Source: Neorhizobium huautlense
GTDB taxonomy: Bacteria > Pseudomonadota > Alphaproteobacteria > Rhizobiales > Rhizobiaceae
Reading direction: 5' to 3'
DNA: 64,000 nt
Assembly: GCF_030811685.1 (NCBI RefSeq)
Contig: NZ_JAUSRF010000003.1
Location: forward strand, 124,001-188,000
Below the pieces are notes generated by a model. That model did no database searches. It was not told the DNA's origin and was given only the letters and a program-made list of their open reading frames with translations. The translations under genes and the position numbers were made by a program. Position 1 is the first letter of the stretch, and each line of letters opens with the position of its first letter. This document shows positions 1-8,928 of the stretch, in pieces.

Positions 1-425
1 AGCCTGTCGATAGTGCGTTCGACGAAATTCGGACCCTCATCGACCAGCGTGGCCACCGGTTCGGCTAGCGCGTTGATCAGCAGGAAAACGGCGGCGGCCA
101 CGAGTGATGAGAGGATGAGGGCGGTGCCGAAACGTGGCACGCCCGCCCGCCCAAGCCGTTCGGCCGCCAGGCCGAGAATCATACCGACAACAACCGCCAG
201 TGTCAGCGGGATCAGGATCAGCGACATGTGATTGACGATGGCAAAGCCGATAATGAGGAATATGCCGATGATCGACCAGGAGCTTGCAACCTCCAGCGCC
301 TCACGGCCAAGCGGGGTGAACGCGGTCGGATCGCCATCATCCTCCGGCAGGTTATCCGCCCGCAAAACGGCCGGTTCCGCCTTGAGTTTTTTGTATTTAT
401 TGCTGCGAATGTTGACCGCGACCAT
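1..425 (-). CDS. AI-2E family transporter-like membrane protein, C-terminus beyond window
   Basis: Only the first 141 codons are inside the window; the gene runs off the left edge. The reading frame starts MVAVNIRSNKYKKLKAEP, with an AAGGGG purine tract about ten bases before the ATG. A charged cytoplasmic N-terminus of about 45 residues is followed by a pair of hydrophobic segments (SSWSIIGIFLIIGFAIV and MSLILIPLTLAVVVGMILG) and a third (FGTALILSSLVAAAVFLLI). It then enters a stretch with VDEGPNFVERTID. This layout resembles the N-terminus of the AI-2E/PerM/YdiK permease family, whose members are about 350-400 residues and have roles ranging from export to ion transport. The substrate cannot be told from this fragment. 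Family confidence is moderate because the conserved C-terminal part is missing. Confidence 0.6.
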   Translation of the reverse strand, partial: MVAVNIRSNKYKKLKAEPAVLRADNLPEDDGDPTAFTPLGREALEVASSWSIIGIFLIIGFAIVNHMSLILIPLTLAVVVGMILGLAAERLGRAGVPRFGTALILSSLVAAAVFLLINALAEPVATLVDEGPNFVERTIDR

Positions 426-502
426 GATCCACCGTTCCCCTTGACGCCCGTCAACGCGGAAAGGTCTGTCAGGTTCCGTGGAAGCCGCGATCGGCAGCAA
501 TG

Positions 503-1369
503 TCATGCGGATAAAGTCAGGCCTATACCCCAGGGGTCCTTCAGGACGATGCCATCCGCAGTCCGGGAGGTGGCAATCTCCTGTCTGTCCAGCGCTGCCG
601 CCGCTTCGTCCAGCGCCGCTTTGTCGGTAAAGCGCAGGGAATAATCCGACAGGCCGGTCATGCTGTCGGCACGCGCGCCGGCGCCACGGCTATTCCAGAT
701 ATTGGCAGCGATGTGGTGGTGATAACCACCGGTGGCGAAGAAGCTGGCGCCGGGGTATCGCGCCATCACCTTGAGGCCTAAGACATCGCGATAAAAAGCT
801 TCCGCTTCAGGCACATTGCCGACCTGAAGATGGATATGGCCGATCGCCGTGCCATCCTGCATGCCGTCCCATTTGCCCTTGTCGGCACTGTCGTAGAGCG
901 CCTGAAGGTCCAGTCCTTCGGTGGCCATCTGCACGGTGCCGTCGGGGAACATGGTCCATTCATCGGGCTGGCGATCCCGATAGATTTCGATGCCGTTGCC
1001 TTCCGGGTCGGACAGGTAGATTGCCTCGCTGACAAGATGGTCTGAGGCCCCGTCGAGCCGGACGCCGGCATGGGCGGCATGCGCCAGCCAGGCGGCCAAG
1101 GCTGCACGGTCCGGCACAAGAAAGGCGGTGTGGAACAGGCCGGCGGCCGTTCTGGGCGCGCGCACCACGTCACCACCTGTCGTCAGGGTCAAAAGCGGCG
1201 TGCCGTTTACGCCCAGCACTTCACCGCTGGCGGATTTTTCCAGTGTCCTGAGGCCGATAATGCTCCGATAGAAGGCGGAAACGGTGTCCAGATCCGCCAC
1301 GACCAGATGCGTCCGGTTGACATGAGCTGGTCTCGTCAGGGCAAAGGGCAGGGCGCTATCACTCATCAT
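503..1369 (-). CDS. two-domain VOC (glyoxalase/extradiol dioxygenase) protein, CatE-like
   Basis: 288 residues forming two vicinal-oxygen-chelate modules. The first begins VNRTHLVVADLDTVSAFY (about residue 17) and the second IGHIHLQVGNVPEAEAFY (about residue 176). Candidate metal ligands are the His in each of these starts and the Glu of GNGIEIYRD at the end of the first module. The length and double-module layout fit the CatE/YfiE-type catechol 2,3-dioxygenase group, which uses Fe(II) or another divalent metal to open catecholic rings. VOC proteins also include glyoxalases and resistance proteins, so the substrate is open. A GAGGAT tract precedes two adjacent ATG codons. It is divergent from the universal stress protein gene across about 160 bases, and no aromatic-degradation gene is adjacent. 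Confidence 0.8.
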   Translation of the reverse strand: MMSDSALPFALTRPAHVNRTHLVVADLDTVSAFYRSIIGLRTLEKSASGEVLGVNGTPLLTLTTGGDVVRAPRTAAGLFHTAFLVPDRAALAAWLAHAAHAGVRLDGASDHLVSEAIYLSDPEGNGIEIYRDRQPDEWTMFPDGTVQMATEGLDLQALYDSADKGKWDGMQDGTAIGHIHLQVGNVPEAEAFYRDVLGLKVMARYPGASFFATGGYHHHIAANIWNSRGAGARADSMTGLSDYSLRFTDKAALDEAAAALDRQEIATSRTADGIVLKDPWGIGLTLSA

Positions 1370-1532
1370 CGATCCTCATCGCTGTGGCGTTCCGCCACGG
1401 CTTCGCCATGACTTATGTTTGTTTTTCGACATTCACGATAGGTAAGTTATTGGCGATTAAACGTTCGCTCATTGTTGACAATCGCCGTGGAAAACCAGCT
1501 TTCGAAGCGCAGCCGGCGTTGCGGGGAAATTC

Positions 1533-1943
1533 ATGTACGAGAAGATCATCGTCGCCATCGATACCGTCCAGATGGACAAGGGCGAACGTATCCTGAAGCG
1601 CGCGATGCGCATGCTGGCACCGGGCGGCGCGCTCGTTCTCGTCAACGCCGTCGAAGATGTGCCGAGCTATATTTCCGTTTCAGAGCCGATCGATCTGGCC
1701 GTTGCAGCGCGCAAGGCGGCGGATGAAACCTTGACAGCGCTCTGCGAAAGTCTCGGCGTCAACGTCCATATCGAAATCCGTCAGGGTGCGGCGGCGCGTG
1801 AAATTCTTGCCTCGGCTGAACAGCATCAAGCCGACCTCATATTGATCGCGTCGCATGTGCCGGATGTTTCCAACTATTTCATCGGCGCGACCGCCGATCG
1901 GGTTGTCCGTCACGCCCGTTGTTCGGTGTTGATCGATCGCTGA
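1533..1943 (+). CDS. universal stress protein (UspA family)
   Basis: 136 residues, the usual size of a single-domain Usp. It opens MYEKIIVAID, the typical first beta strand with the Asp that sits near the nucleotide. The C-terminus has DLILIASHVPDVSNYFIGATADRVVRHARCSVL, which matches the Usp ATP-binding end (a small-residue loop, then VVRHA and SVL), although the glycine spacing is not the textbook G-x2-G-x9-G. Usp proteins are cytoplasmic, often nucleotide-binding, dimeric factors induced under stress; this one's specific role is unknown. A GGGGA tract lies before the ATG. The upstream divergent region holds a 7-base inverted repeat (1452-1458 and 1480-1486) that could be regulatory, but this is weak. 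Confidence 0.88.
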   Translation: MYEKIIVAIDTVQMDKGERILKRAMRMLAPGGALVLVNAVEDVPSYISVSEPIDLAVAARKAADETLTALCESLGVNVHIEIRQGAAAREILASAEQHQADLILIASHVPDVSNYFIGATADRVVRHARCSVLIDR

Positions 1944-2055
1944 GAAGGTGACGCTCCTTTCAGTCTGCAACGCAATGTGATTCAGGCAATGCCGCAAAGT
2001 CATTGCCGTGTCGGAAAGGCTTGGTCATTCTAATACGCAATGAAACGGAGCGACC

Positions 2056-2778
2056 ATGACCACAGCAATGGACAAGGCCGAGACCAGAAAACTCGGTGGC
2101 GCGTTTGCCAGGCCGATGAGCGAGCTTTTCGATTTCGGGCGTGCGCATGATTTTGCGGAAATCGTCGCCGATGGCATCGTCCACGGCGTCGGGCTCGTTT
2201 TTGCGCTGATCGGCGTGACCGCCCTGATCTTTTACGCCACGCTTTGGTCGAGTCATGGCGAACTCGCTGCCGCCTGGATTTACGGACTGGGCCTTGTTCT
2301 GTGTATCGCGGTTTCGTTCACCTACAATATCTGGCCGACGTCGCGGACCAAGTGGATACTGCGGCGTTTCGATCATTCCGCCATCTTCGTGCTGATCGCG
2401 GCCACGTATACGCCATTTCTGCAACGCGGCGCGCATGAGCCGATGATCGCCGTGATGCTGGGCGCCATCTGGTTCGTCGCAATCGGCGGCATTGCCTTGA
2501 AATGTCTGTTTCCCGGTCGGTATGACCGGCTGGCTATCTTGCTTTATCTCGCCATGGGTTGGAGCGGCGTGATGGTGGCCGGGCCGATTTCGGAATATCT
2601 GCCGCCGGTCACCGTCTGGCTGATCGTGGTGGGCGGGCTGATCTATTCGCTCGGCGTGATCTTTCATGTCTGGGAAAAGCTGCGTTTCCAGCGCGCCATC
2701 TGGCATGCGTTTGTCATTGCCGCTGCCGCCGTACATTATTCCGCGGTCATGACCTGTTTCAGCCTTTCCGGCGCGTGA
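2056..2778 (+). CDS. hemolysin III / PAQR family membrane protein
   Basis: 240 residues with seven predicted hydrophobic helices. Family landmarks are present. Near the N-terminus is FAEIVADGIVHGVGLVFALIG, with the conserved His before the first helix. At the C-terminus is WHAFVIAAAAVHYSAV, with paired histidines that in PAQR proteins help bind a zinc ion within the membrane. In bacteria these proteins (YqfA, hemolysin III) sit in the inner membrane; the hemolysin name is historical and a membrane-lipid or fluidity role is more likely. A CGGAG ribosome site precedes the ATG. It follows the Usp gene on the same strand after about 110 bases, so co-regulation under stress is possible but unproven. 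Confidence 0.88.
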   Translation: MTTAMDKAETRKLGGAFARPMSELFDFGRAHDFAEIVADGIVHGVGLVFALIGVTALIFYATLWSSHGELAAAWIYGLGLVLCIAVSFTYNIWPTSRTKWILRRFDHSAIFVLIAATYTPFLQRGAHEPMIAVMLGAIWFVAIGGIALKCLFPGRYDRLAILLYLAMGWSGVMVAGPISEYLPPVTVWLIVVGGLIYSLGVIFHVWEKLRFQRAIWHAFVIAAAAVHYSAVMTCFSLSGA

Positions 2779-2846
2779 CAGCCACGCCTATCGCGCTGGA
2801 CAGAGGCGTGTCACCTCTCTTACATGGCGGCATGTTCTTTTGACGG

Positions 2847-3380
2847 ATGCCAGTCATGCCCGATACCCAGCCCGCGACCATCACCATTCGCGACGCCACC
2901 GAAGCCGATCTTGCCGACATCATGGAAATCTACAACGACGCCGTTCTGAACACGACGGCGATCTGGAACGACAATGTGGTCGATCTCGCCAATCGACAGG
3001 ACTGGTTTGCCGCCCGCATGGCGCGCGGTTTCCCCATTCTCGTCGCCGAGGTCGATGGCAGGCTTTCGGGTTACGCCTCCTATGGAGACTGGCGCGCCTT
3101 TGAAGGGTTTCGCCATACGGTGGAGCATTCCGTCTATGTTCACAGGCACGCACGTGGGCACGGTCTCGGCCGGCTTTTGATGCATTCGCTGATCGAGCGG
3201 GCGGAAAAAGGCCGGGTCCATGTCATGGTGGCCTGTATCGAAGCGAAGAACGAAGCATCCATCCGGCTTCATGAAAAGCTCGGCTTCCGCACCACCGGCA
3301 CATTTCTGGAAGTCGGAACCAAATTCGGCCGCTGGCTGGATTTGACCTGCATGGAACTGCGGGTTGGTGAGGGTGGTTGA
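2847..3380 (+). CDS. GNAT N-acetyltransferase, phosphinothricin/methionine-sulfoximine acetyltransferase-like
   Basis: 177 residues. It starts TITIRDATEADLADIMEIYNDAV and carries the acetyl-CoA loop RGHGLGRLLMHSLIERA (motif A) in the middle, followed by the family pattern IEAKNEASIRLHEKLGF. The segments STxVY-like HSVYVHRHARG and GRWLDLTCMEL are typical of the Pat/Bar/YncA (MddA) subgroup, which N-acetylates phosphinothricin or the sulfone and sulfoximine of methionine. Those activities are known for the subgroup and not shown here. A second in-frame ATG lies three codons later, so the start could be 2856. The downstream cupin gene begins about 40 bases after the stop on the same strand. Confidence 0.85.
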   Translation: MPVMPDTQPATITIRDATEADLADIMEIYNDAVLNTTAIWNDNVVDLANRQDWFAARMARGFPILVAEVDGRLSGYASYGDWRAFEGFRHTVEHSVYVHRHARGHGLGRLLMHSLIERAEKGRVHVMVACIEAKNEASIRLHEKLGFRTTGTFLEVGTKFGRWLDLTCMELRVGEGG

Positions 3381-3422
3381 AGTGATGTCTCTAAAACTCT
3401 CGTTTGCTAAAGGAGCCATTTG

Positions 3423-3833
3423 ATGAAGATCACTCGCAGCGAAACGCGCCCTTCCATCACGCCGTCCGCCGATTACTTCACGGGCCATGTGCGGCAGGAT
3501 CCCCTGAATGCCGCCGAGGCGCCGGGGCGGGCCCGGATCATCAGCGTCACGTTCGAGCCGGGGGCGCGGACCGCCTGGCACACGCATCCGCTTGGGCAGA
3601 CGCTGGTCATCACCACGGGCGCCGGTCTGGTGCAGACATGGGGCGGGCCGATCCGCCGTGTCAGTGCGGGTGATGTCGTGTGGTTTCCGGCGGGCGAAAA
3701 ACATTGGCATGGCGCGGCGCCAACCACGGCCATGACGCATATTGCCATTCAGGAAGAGCTGGACGGTCGTACCGCTGACTGGATGGAGAAGGTCTCGCAC
3801 GAGCAATATGGTGGCGAGATCGCAGGCGACTGA
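3423..3833 (+). CDS. small cupin, similar to manganese-dependent hydroxynitrile lyase-type cupins
   Basis: 136 residues, a single beta-barrel cupin. The first cupin motif is [15 protein letters not shown], which gives two His and a Gln as metal ligands. The second is [21 protein letters not shown], which gives the third His. This pattern, plus the start [13 protein letters not shown] and the end [11 protein letters not shown], closely matches the cupin group that includes the bacterial hydroxynitrile lyase of Granulicella, as I recall it. Most members are annotated only as cupins, and their physiological substrate is uncertain. The ATG at 3423 is preceded by a good AAGGAG site; a TTG immediately before it is ignored. 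A strong bidirectional terminator follows. Confidence 0.82.
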   Translation: MKITRSETRPSITPSADYFTGHVRQDPLNAAEAPGRARIISVTFEPGARTAWHTHPLGQTLVITTGAGLVQTWGGPIRRVSAGDVVWFPAGEKHWHGAAPTTAMTHIAIQEELDGRTADWMEKVSHEQYGGEIAGD

Positions 3834-3859
3834 CATCGCCACGCCATGACACAAACGCA

Positions 3860-3885
3860 AAAGGCCGGCATCGCTGCCGGCCTTT
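3860..3885. terminator. bidirectional rho-independent terminator
   Basis: A perfect 11-base stem (AAAGGCCGGCA paired with TGCCGGCCTTT) with a 4-base loop TCGC lies between the convergent cupin gene and kdgD. A-rich and T-rich flanks on the two sides let it stop transcription in both directions. Confidence 0.85.
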
Positions 3886-3909
3886 GTCATCTTTTGAACG
3901 GGATCGGCG

Positions 3910-4881
<972 letters not shown>

Positions 4882-4891
4882 CTAGCAAGAG

Positions 4892-4919
4892 ATATTATGA
4901 CTGTCAATTGAGATAATAT
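4892..4919 (-). promoter_or_regulatory. candidate operator/promoter upstream of kdgD
   Basis: A perfect 7-base inverted repeat ATATTAT...ATAATAT with a 14-base AT-rich spacer sits in the 82-base gap between the regulator gene and kdgD. The position suits an operator for the adjacent GntR protein. The call rests only on symmetry and position. Confidence 0.35.
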
Positions 4920-4930
4920 ATTTCAGTTGC

Positions 4931-5671
4931 TCATGGCCGACGGATCAAGGACCGATAGCGCTGCTGGCTGCCCTTGAGGTGGGTGCGCATGGCATCCCGC
5001 GCTGCCGAATCATCGCCATCGGCAATGGCGCGGGCAATGGCGGCATGTTCCTTCTGGATCTGTGCCATGTAGTCCGCAGGAGAGGGCGAGGCGTCGCCTT
5101 CGCTCAGCAGAGAACGCGGAATCATCTGCTTGCCGATCGCCTCCAGCAATTCGCGAAAGCGCGGATTGTTGGTGGAATCGGCAATGGCAAAGTGAAAGGC
5201 GCGATCGCTTTCGACCGTCGGATTGCCAACCACTATCTGCTGCTCGATTGCCTCGAGACATTCGAAGATGATTTCCTGCTGCGCTGGGGATGAACGCAAC
5301 GCTGCCAGCCCGGCGGACTCGATCTCGATAGCGGCGCGAACCTCAAGCATTTCAATGATGGAAGACACGCGGCCGGCATCGACATTGCGCAGTCCGTTCT
5401 GCAGCAGTCCTTCCTGCGGGGGAAGAACGAAAACGCCGACGCCGTGGCGCACTTCGACAAGGCTGTCGGCGCGCAAGGAGGCGATTGCCTCGCGGATGAC
5501 TGTGCGACTGACCTGGTGCTGTTCCGTCATTCCGCTTTCGGTCGGCAGCTTGTCGCCGGGCTTCAGTTCGCCGCTGGTGATAGCATCACGTATGCGCCGT
5601 CCGACCGTCTCAACGAGGTTGCGGCCCTTGCGGGCAGGGGCTTTCCCCGTGGTGTCATCCGATATCGACAA
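4931..5671 (-). CDS. GntR-family (FadR subfamily) transcriptional regulator
   Basis: 246 residues. The N-terminal winged helix-turn-helix reads VGRRIRDAITSGELKPGDKLPTE, then VSRTVIREAIASLRADSLVEVRHGVGVFV, which is the classic GntR pattern. The C-terminal half is an all-helical FCD effector domain. It contains the expected metal-binding His/Asp positions in FHFAIADSTNNPRF and the late AIARAIADGDDSAARDAMRTHL. FadR-type regulators of this kind usually sense carboxylates or sugar acids and are often repressors. It sits between kdgD and the divergent enolase-superfamily gene, so a sugar-acid effector is likely. The apparent start is TTG, since the next in-frame Met would remove the DNA-binding helix. 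Confidence 0.88.
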   Translation of the reverse strand: MSISDDTTGKAPARKGRNLVETVGRRIRDAITSGELKPGDKLPTESGMTEQHQVSRTVIREAIASLRADSLVEVRHGVGVFVLPPQEGLLQNGLRNVDAGRVSSIIEMLEVRAAIEIESAGLAALRSSPAQQEIIFECLEAIEQQIVVGNPTVESDRAFHFAIADSTNNPRFRELLEAIGKQMIPRSLLSEGDASPSPADYMAQIQKEHAAIARAIADGDDSAARDAMRTHLKGSQQRYRSLIRRP

Positions 5672-5798
5672 GGTTCACCGCTCTCCGGTTTCCATCATTT
5701 CAGTGACTTAATGACGGAATGCGCCCGCGTCTTGTCAAGGACGAAAACAGAAATTCGTTGACCTTGGTGATGATAACTATACTATGACAGGACGTCTG

Positions 5799-5812
5799 AT
5801 GTATGATGACAT
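5799..5812. promoter_or_regulatory. candidate GntR operator between regulator and enolase-superfamily gene
   Basis: The 14-mer ATGTATGATGACAT has symmetric ends (ATGT and ACAT, six bases between) in the 248-base divergent gap, the spacing common for FadR-type sites. It is about 110 bases before the start of the downstream gene. The assignment is a pattern judgement only. Confidence 0.35.
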
Positions 5813-5919
5813 GGACGCAATCGCCGGAGCGAGCGCATTTTCAACCCTGTGGTGAGGAAATGCGAGGCGAATGACAGCAAGAGAGTGGCGTACCGGCTTA
5901 CGCTGAAGAGGAGGAAATC

Positions 5920-7068
5920 GTGAAGATTGTAGACGTCAATGTACGGGTGTTTTCCCATACGACGCAGCGGCATCAGGATACGGCCGGTCATGCCCATCCG
6001 GGTCCGCCGCACAAGGTAAACCTGGCGATCCTGACCATTATCGCCGATGATGGCACGGAAGGTTATTGTTTCGCTGCACCCGAAGTTGTGCGTCCGCATG
6101 TGATCGATAAATTCGTCAAGAAGGTGCTGATCGGCGAAGATCCCTTTGCGCGTGAACGCTTGTGGCAGGATCTGGCCCATTGGCAGCGCGGCAGCGCCAT
6201 GCAGCTGACGGACCGCACGCTTGCGATCGTCGATTGCGCGCTGTGGGATCTGGCGGGCCGCAAGCTCAATATGCCTGTCCACAAATTGATCGGCAGCTAC
6301 CGTGAAAAAATGCCGGCCTATGGTTCGATCATGTGTGGTGACGAGCTCGAAAACGGTCTGGCCACCCCGGAAGATTACGGTCGTTTTGCCGAGAAGCTGG
6401 TGAAGCGTGGTTACAAGGGCATCAAGCTGCATACATGGATGCCGCCGGTTTCCTGGGCGCCTGACGTCAAGATGGACCTGAAGGCCTGTGCTGCGGTGCG
6501 CGAGGCGGTCGGTCCGGATATCCATCTGATGATCGATGCCTTCCACTGGTACACCCGCACGGAAGCGCTCGAACTCGGCCGTGGCCTCGAAAAGCTCGAT
6601 TTCGCCTGGATCGAGGAGCCGATGGATGAGCAGAGTTCGGCTTCTTATGCCTGGCTTGCCGAAAATCTCGATATCCCGGTCGTCGGACCGGAAAGCGCGC
6701 ATGGCAAACATTTCAACCGCGCCGAATGGATCACCTCCAAGGCCTGCGACATCCTGCGCACCGGTGTTCACGATGTCGGTGGCATTAGCCCGGCGATGAA
6801 GTGCATGCATCTGGCCGAATCTTTTGGCATGAACTGCGAAATCCATGGCAATGGCGCGCCGAACCTGATCGTCGCCGCCTGCGTGAAGAACGCAAAATGG
6901 TACGAGCGCGGCCTGCTGCATCCGTTCCTCGAATATGACGACGGTTTCGAATACCTGAACGAGCTTGTCGACCCGATGGATGAGGATGGTTTCGTTCACA
7001 TCTCCGACAAGCCGGGTCTGGGTGAGGACATCAATTTCGACTTCATCAACGCGAATATCGTCGGCTGA
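5920..7068 (+). CDS. enolase-superfamily (mandelate racemase/muconate lactonizing-type) enzyme
   Basis: 382 residues, the full family length: an N-terminal capping domain (about 1-125) then a TIM barrel. Residues that fit the active site are Lys169 (KGIKLH), the three metal ligands Asp206 (LMIDAFHWY), Glu232 (WIEEP) and Glu258 (VGPES), and the Asp285-His309 pair (GVHDVGG, CEIHGNG) typical of the mandelate racemase subgroup. Overall it is very close to what I recall of an Agrobacterium protein of known structure annotated as an isomerase/lactonizing enzyme. The reaction should be abstraction of the proton alpha to a carboxylate, by racemization, dehydration or cycloisomerization of a sugar acid; which one is not decidable here. 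The start is GTG, preceded by a strong AGGAGG. Its neighbour kdgD suggests feeding of a keto-deoxy-aldarate pathway. Confidence 0.88.
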   Translation: MKIVDVNVRVFSHTTQRHQDTAGHAHPGPPHKVNLAILTIIADDGTEGYCFAAPEVVRPHVIDKFVKKVLIGEDPFARERLWQDLAHWQRGSAMQLTDRTLAIVDCALWDLAGRKLNMPVHKLIGSYREKMPAYGSIMCGDELENGLATPEDYGRFAEKLVKRGYKGIKLHTWMPPVSWAPDVKMDLKACAAVREAVGPDIHLMIDAFHWYTRTEALELGRGLEKLDFAWIEEPMDEQSSASYAWLAENLDIPVVGPESAHGKHFNRAEWITSKACDILRTGVHDVGGISPAMKCMHLAESFGMNCEIHGNGAPNLIVAACVKNAKWYERGLLHPFLEYDDGFEYLNELVDPMDEDGFVHISDKPGLGEDINFDFINANIVG

Positions 7069-7079
7069 TCGAGAAGAGA

Positions 7080-7112
7080 AAAAGCCCGGCGCTCAGAAGG
7101 CGCCGGGCTTTT
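7080..7112. terminator. bidirectional rho-independent terminator
   Basis: A perfect 13-base stem (AAAAGCCCGGCGC with GCGCCGGGCTTTT) around a 7-base loop lies between two convergent genes. Runs of A and T at its ends allow termination in both directions. Confidence 0.88.
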
Positions 7113-7117
7113 CCGTG

Positions 7118-8173
7118 TCACAGATTTTTTGCAAGCCAGTCGAATGCGTGGTCCTGCTGCTCGACGTTAAAACAATGTGCTCCGGGCCAAAGCTGTGTTT
7201 CGAGCTTCGCCGCAGCCCCTGAGGCGGACCATATGCCGTGAAGCTGCCGATGCGCCTCGGTCGCGGCGGGTAACGGAAAATGCCGGTCGTCTGCGCCGCT
7301 GAAAATCAGCGCCGGTTTCGGCGCAGTAAGGCCCGCGAAATGCGGGTAATCCAGTTTTCCAGCGATCTGCGGATGCAGCATGGAAAAGGCGGATTGACCG
7401 CGTAGCTGGTTGTTTCCCGCCTGCATCAGCCCATGCAGCGTGCCCATCCAGCCACCTGAAACACAGGTCTTGATATCATCGGAAAGCGCCGCCAGCTGCC
7501 AGGCGCGCGAGCCTCCCATCGAATAACCGAAGCTGGCGATCCGTTTTTTATCCACGCCCGGCACATCACGCAGGAAAGCCAGCGCTTCCAGATCTTCGGA
7601 GAGAATGACCGAGGCGTAGGAAATGCCGAATTGCATTAGGTTGGCGGCCAGCGCCTGTTGTGTGTCGTAACCATTGCCTCTGCGGCTGCCCCAACCAAGT
7701 GCATCGGCGCAAAGCACGGTATAGCCACGCCGAACGAGTTCATTGCCGATAAACCGGCCGCCATAAAGTTTTTGGGTCCACACTTCGATATCTGCCAACC
7801 GGTCAGGATCCTCATCCGATCGGCCGACCAGCTTTTCCTTGCCGATCGAAAAGAACGAGCCGTGGTCGTGCAGAAGAAGAACGGCCGGCGTATGGTGTGC
7901 TGTTCTCGGGCGCAGCAGACGGGCAAGGGTGGTTTCGCCGTTGGAGAAGCTTAACCGCAACTCCTGGCCAAGCGTGTCACTGTCCGACCACTCGGAAACG
8001 ATGGAGGCCGCCGCCGGCAACAGGGTCTCGAGATCAAGTGCTGCCCGCACTTTTTCACGGATATCGGATTTCCAGGCCTGAAAATCCGCGGTTTCGAGAT
8101 CAAAATTCCAGACAAACTGATTGCGATCGCGGAGACGATGGGCGATGCCGCACATATTCTCCGCGTCGATCAT
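7118..8173 (-). CDS. alpha/beta hydrolase (esterase-like)
   Basis: 351 residues without a signal peptide, so probably cytoplasmic. The nucleophile elbow is GYSMGG with Ser218. The acid is probably the Asp in FSGADDRHFP and the base the His in WPGAHCFN close to the C-terminus. HDHGSFFSIGKEK near residue 103 is the oxyanion-hole region of the acetyl-esterase/abhydrolase-7-like families. These hydrolases cleave carboxylic esters or act on sugar and peptide derivatives. It is the last gene of the seven-gene operon that begins with a peptide-type binding protein, and its ATG overlaps the stop of the preceding regulator (ATGA). It may therefore act on the imported compound. The substrate is unknown. 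Confidence 0.8.
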   Translation of the reverse strand: MIDAENMCGIAHRLRDRNQFVWNFDLETADFQAWKSDIREKVRAALDLETLLPAAASIVSEWSDSDTLGQELRLSFSNGETTLARLLRPRTAHHTPAVLLLHDHGSFFSIGKEKLVGRSDEDPDRLADIEVWTQKLYGGRFIGNELVRRGYTVLCADALGWGSRRGNGYDTQQALAANLMQFGISYASVILSEDLEALAFLRDVPGVDKKRIASFGYSMGGSRAWQLAALSDDIKTCVSGGWMGTLHGLMQAGNNQLRGQSAFSMLHPQIAGKLDYPHFAGLTAPKPALIFSGADDRHFPLPAATEAHRQLHGIWSASGAAAKLETQLWPGAHCFNVEQQDHAFDWLAKNL

Positions 8174-8904
8174 CAGTCCTGCCGCATCTTGGCGAGTGTC
8201 CTGTCCTTGCTGGCGATCAGGTGAGCGCGCATCGCGGTCCGCGCGCCGTCGGCATCGCGCGCCTCGATGGCGACAAGAATGGCGCGGTGCTCGTTGTTCA
8301 CGCGGGCAAGCAGATTGGACAATGTCTCGTCGTCGACCGCATGCGTGGTGCGGCGCATGCGCGGCATCAGGGTTTCTCCCAGATAGTTGAATATGCCGGA
8401 GAAATGCTCGTTATGGCTGGCGGCCGCCACCGCGCAGTGAAATTCGAAATCCGCCAGCGTGTTGCGCGTCGCGTTTTTCACCGCTTCATCCATCGTGTCG
8501 CAGGCGGTTTTCATGGCCTTCAGGTCTGCCGCGTTGCGGCGCTCTGCGGCAAGCGCTGCGGCTTCGGACTCGATGCCGATGCGCAGTTCCAGTCCCTTGA
8601 TCATATTGCCGGCCTGCATCAGGTCGGCGTCGCCAAGCCGGAAGGGTGCCACGCCCGCATCATCACGGACAAACACGCCGATACCGTGCTGGATGGAAAC
8701 AAGACCGCTTGCGCGCAGATTGGCGACAGCCTCGCGCACGACGGTTCGGCTGACGCCGAGTTCTTCCATCAATGCCTTTTCCGTCGGCAGCTTGGAACCG
8801 CGCGGGTATTCGTCCTGCTTGATCCGCTCGGACAGCACGCGCACGACCTGCGAGCTCAGGCTTTCCCGGCGGGCAAACATGGTTGGCGAAGCATCAGCAG
8901 TCAT
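8173..8904 (-). CDS. GntR-family (FadR subfamily) transcriptional regulator
   Basis: 243 residues. The N-terminal winged helix (VRVLSERIKQDEYPRGSKLPTEKALMEELGVSRTVVREAVANLRASGLVSIQHGIGVFV) is followed by an FCD domain with the motif DFEFHCAVAAASHNEHF that normally carries metal-binding residues. It is related to the regulator encoded at 4931-5671. It lies inside the transporter operon, 24 bases after the second ATPase gene and overlapping the hydrolase gene, which suggests autoregulation together with the operon it controls. GGAGG precedes the ATG. A carboxylate or sugar-acid effector is likely from the family, but the ligand is unknown. Confidence 0.88.
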   Translation of the reverse strand: MTADASPTMFARRESLSSQVVRVLSERIKQDEYPRGSKLPTEKALMEELGVSRTVVREAVANLRASGLVSIQHGIGVFVRDDAGVAPFRLGDADLMQAGNMIKGLELRIGIESEAAALAAERRNAADLKAMKTACDTMDEAVKNATRNTLADFEFHCAVAAASHNEHFSGIFNYLGETLMPRMRRTTHAVDDETLSNLLARVNNEHRAILVAIEARDADGARTAMRAHLIASKDRTLAKMRQD

Positions 8905-8928
8905 CGCGAGGCCTCCGATCTAAAAAAA

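Noticed and set aside
1452..1486. 7-base inverted repeat upstream of the universal stress protein gene
   Set aside because: The spacer is 21 bases and there is no adjacent regulator gene, so I could not support a specific operator call.
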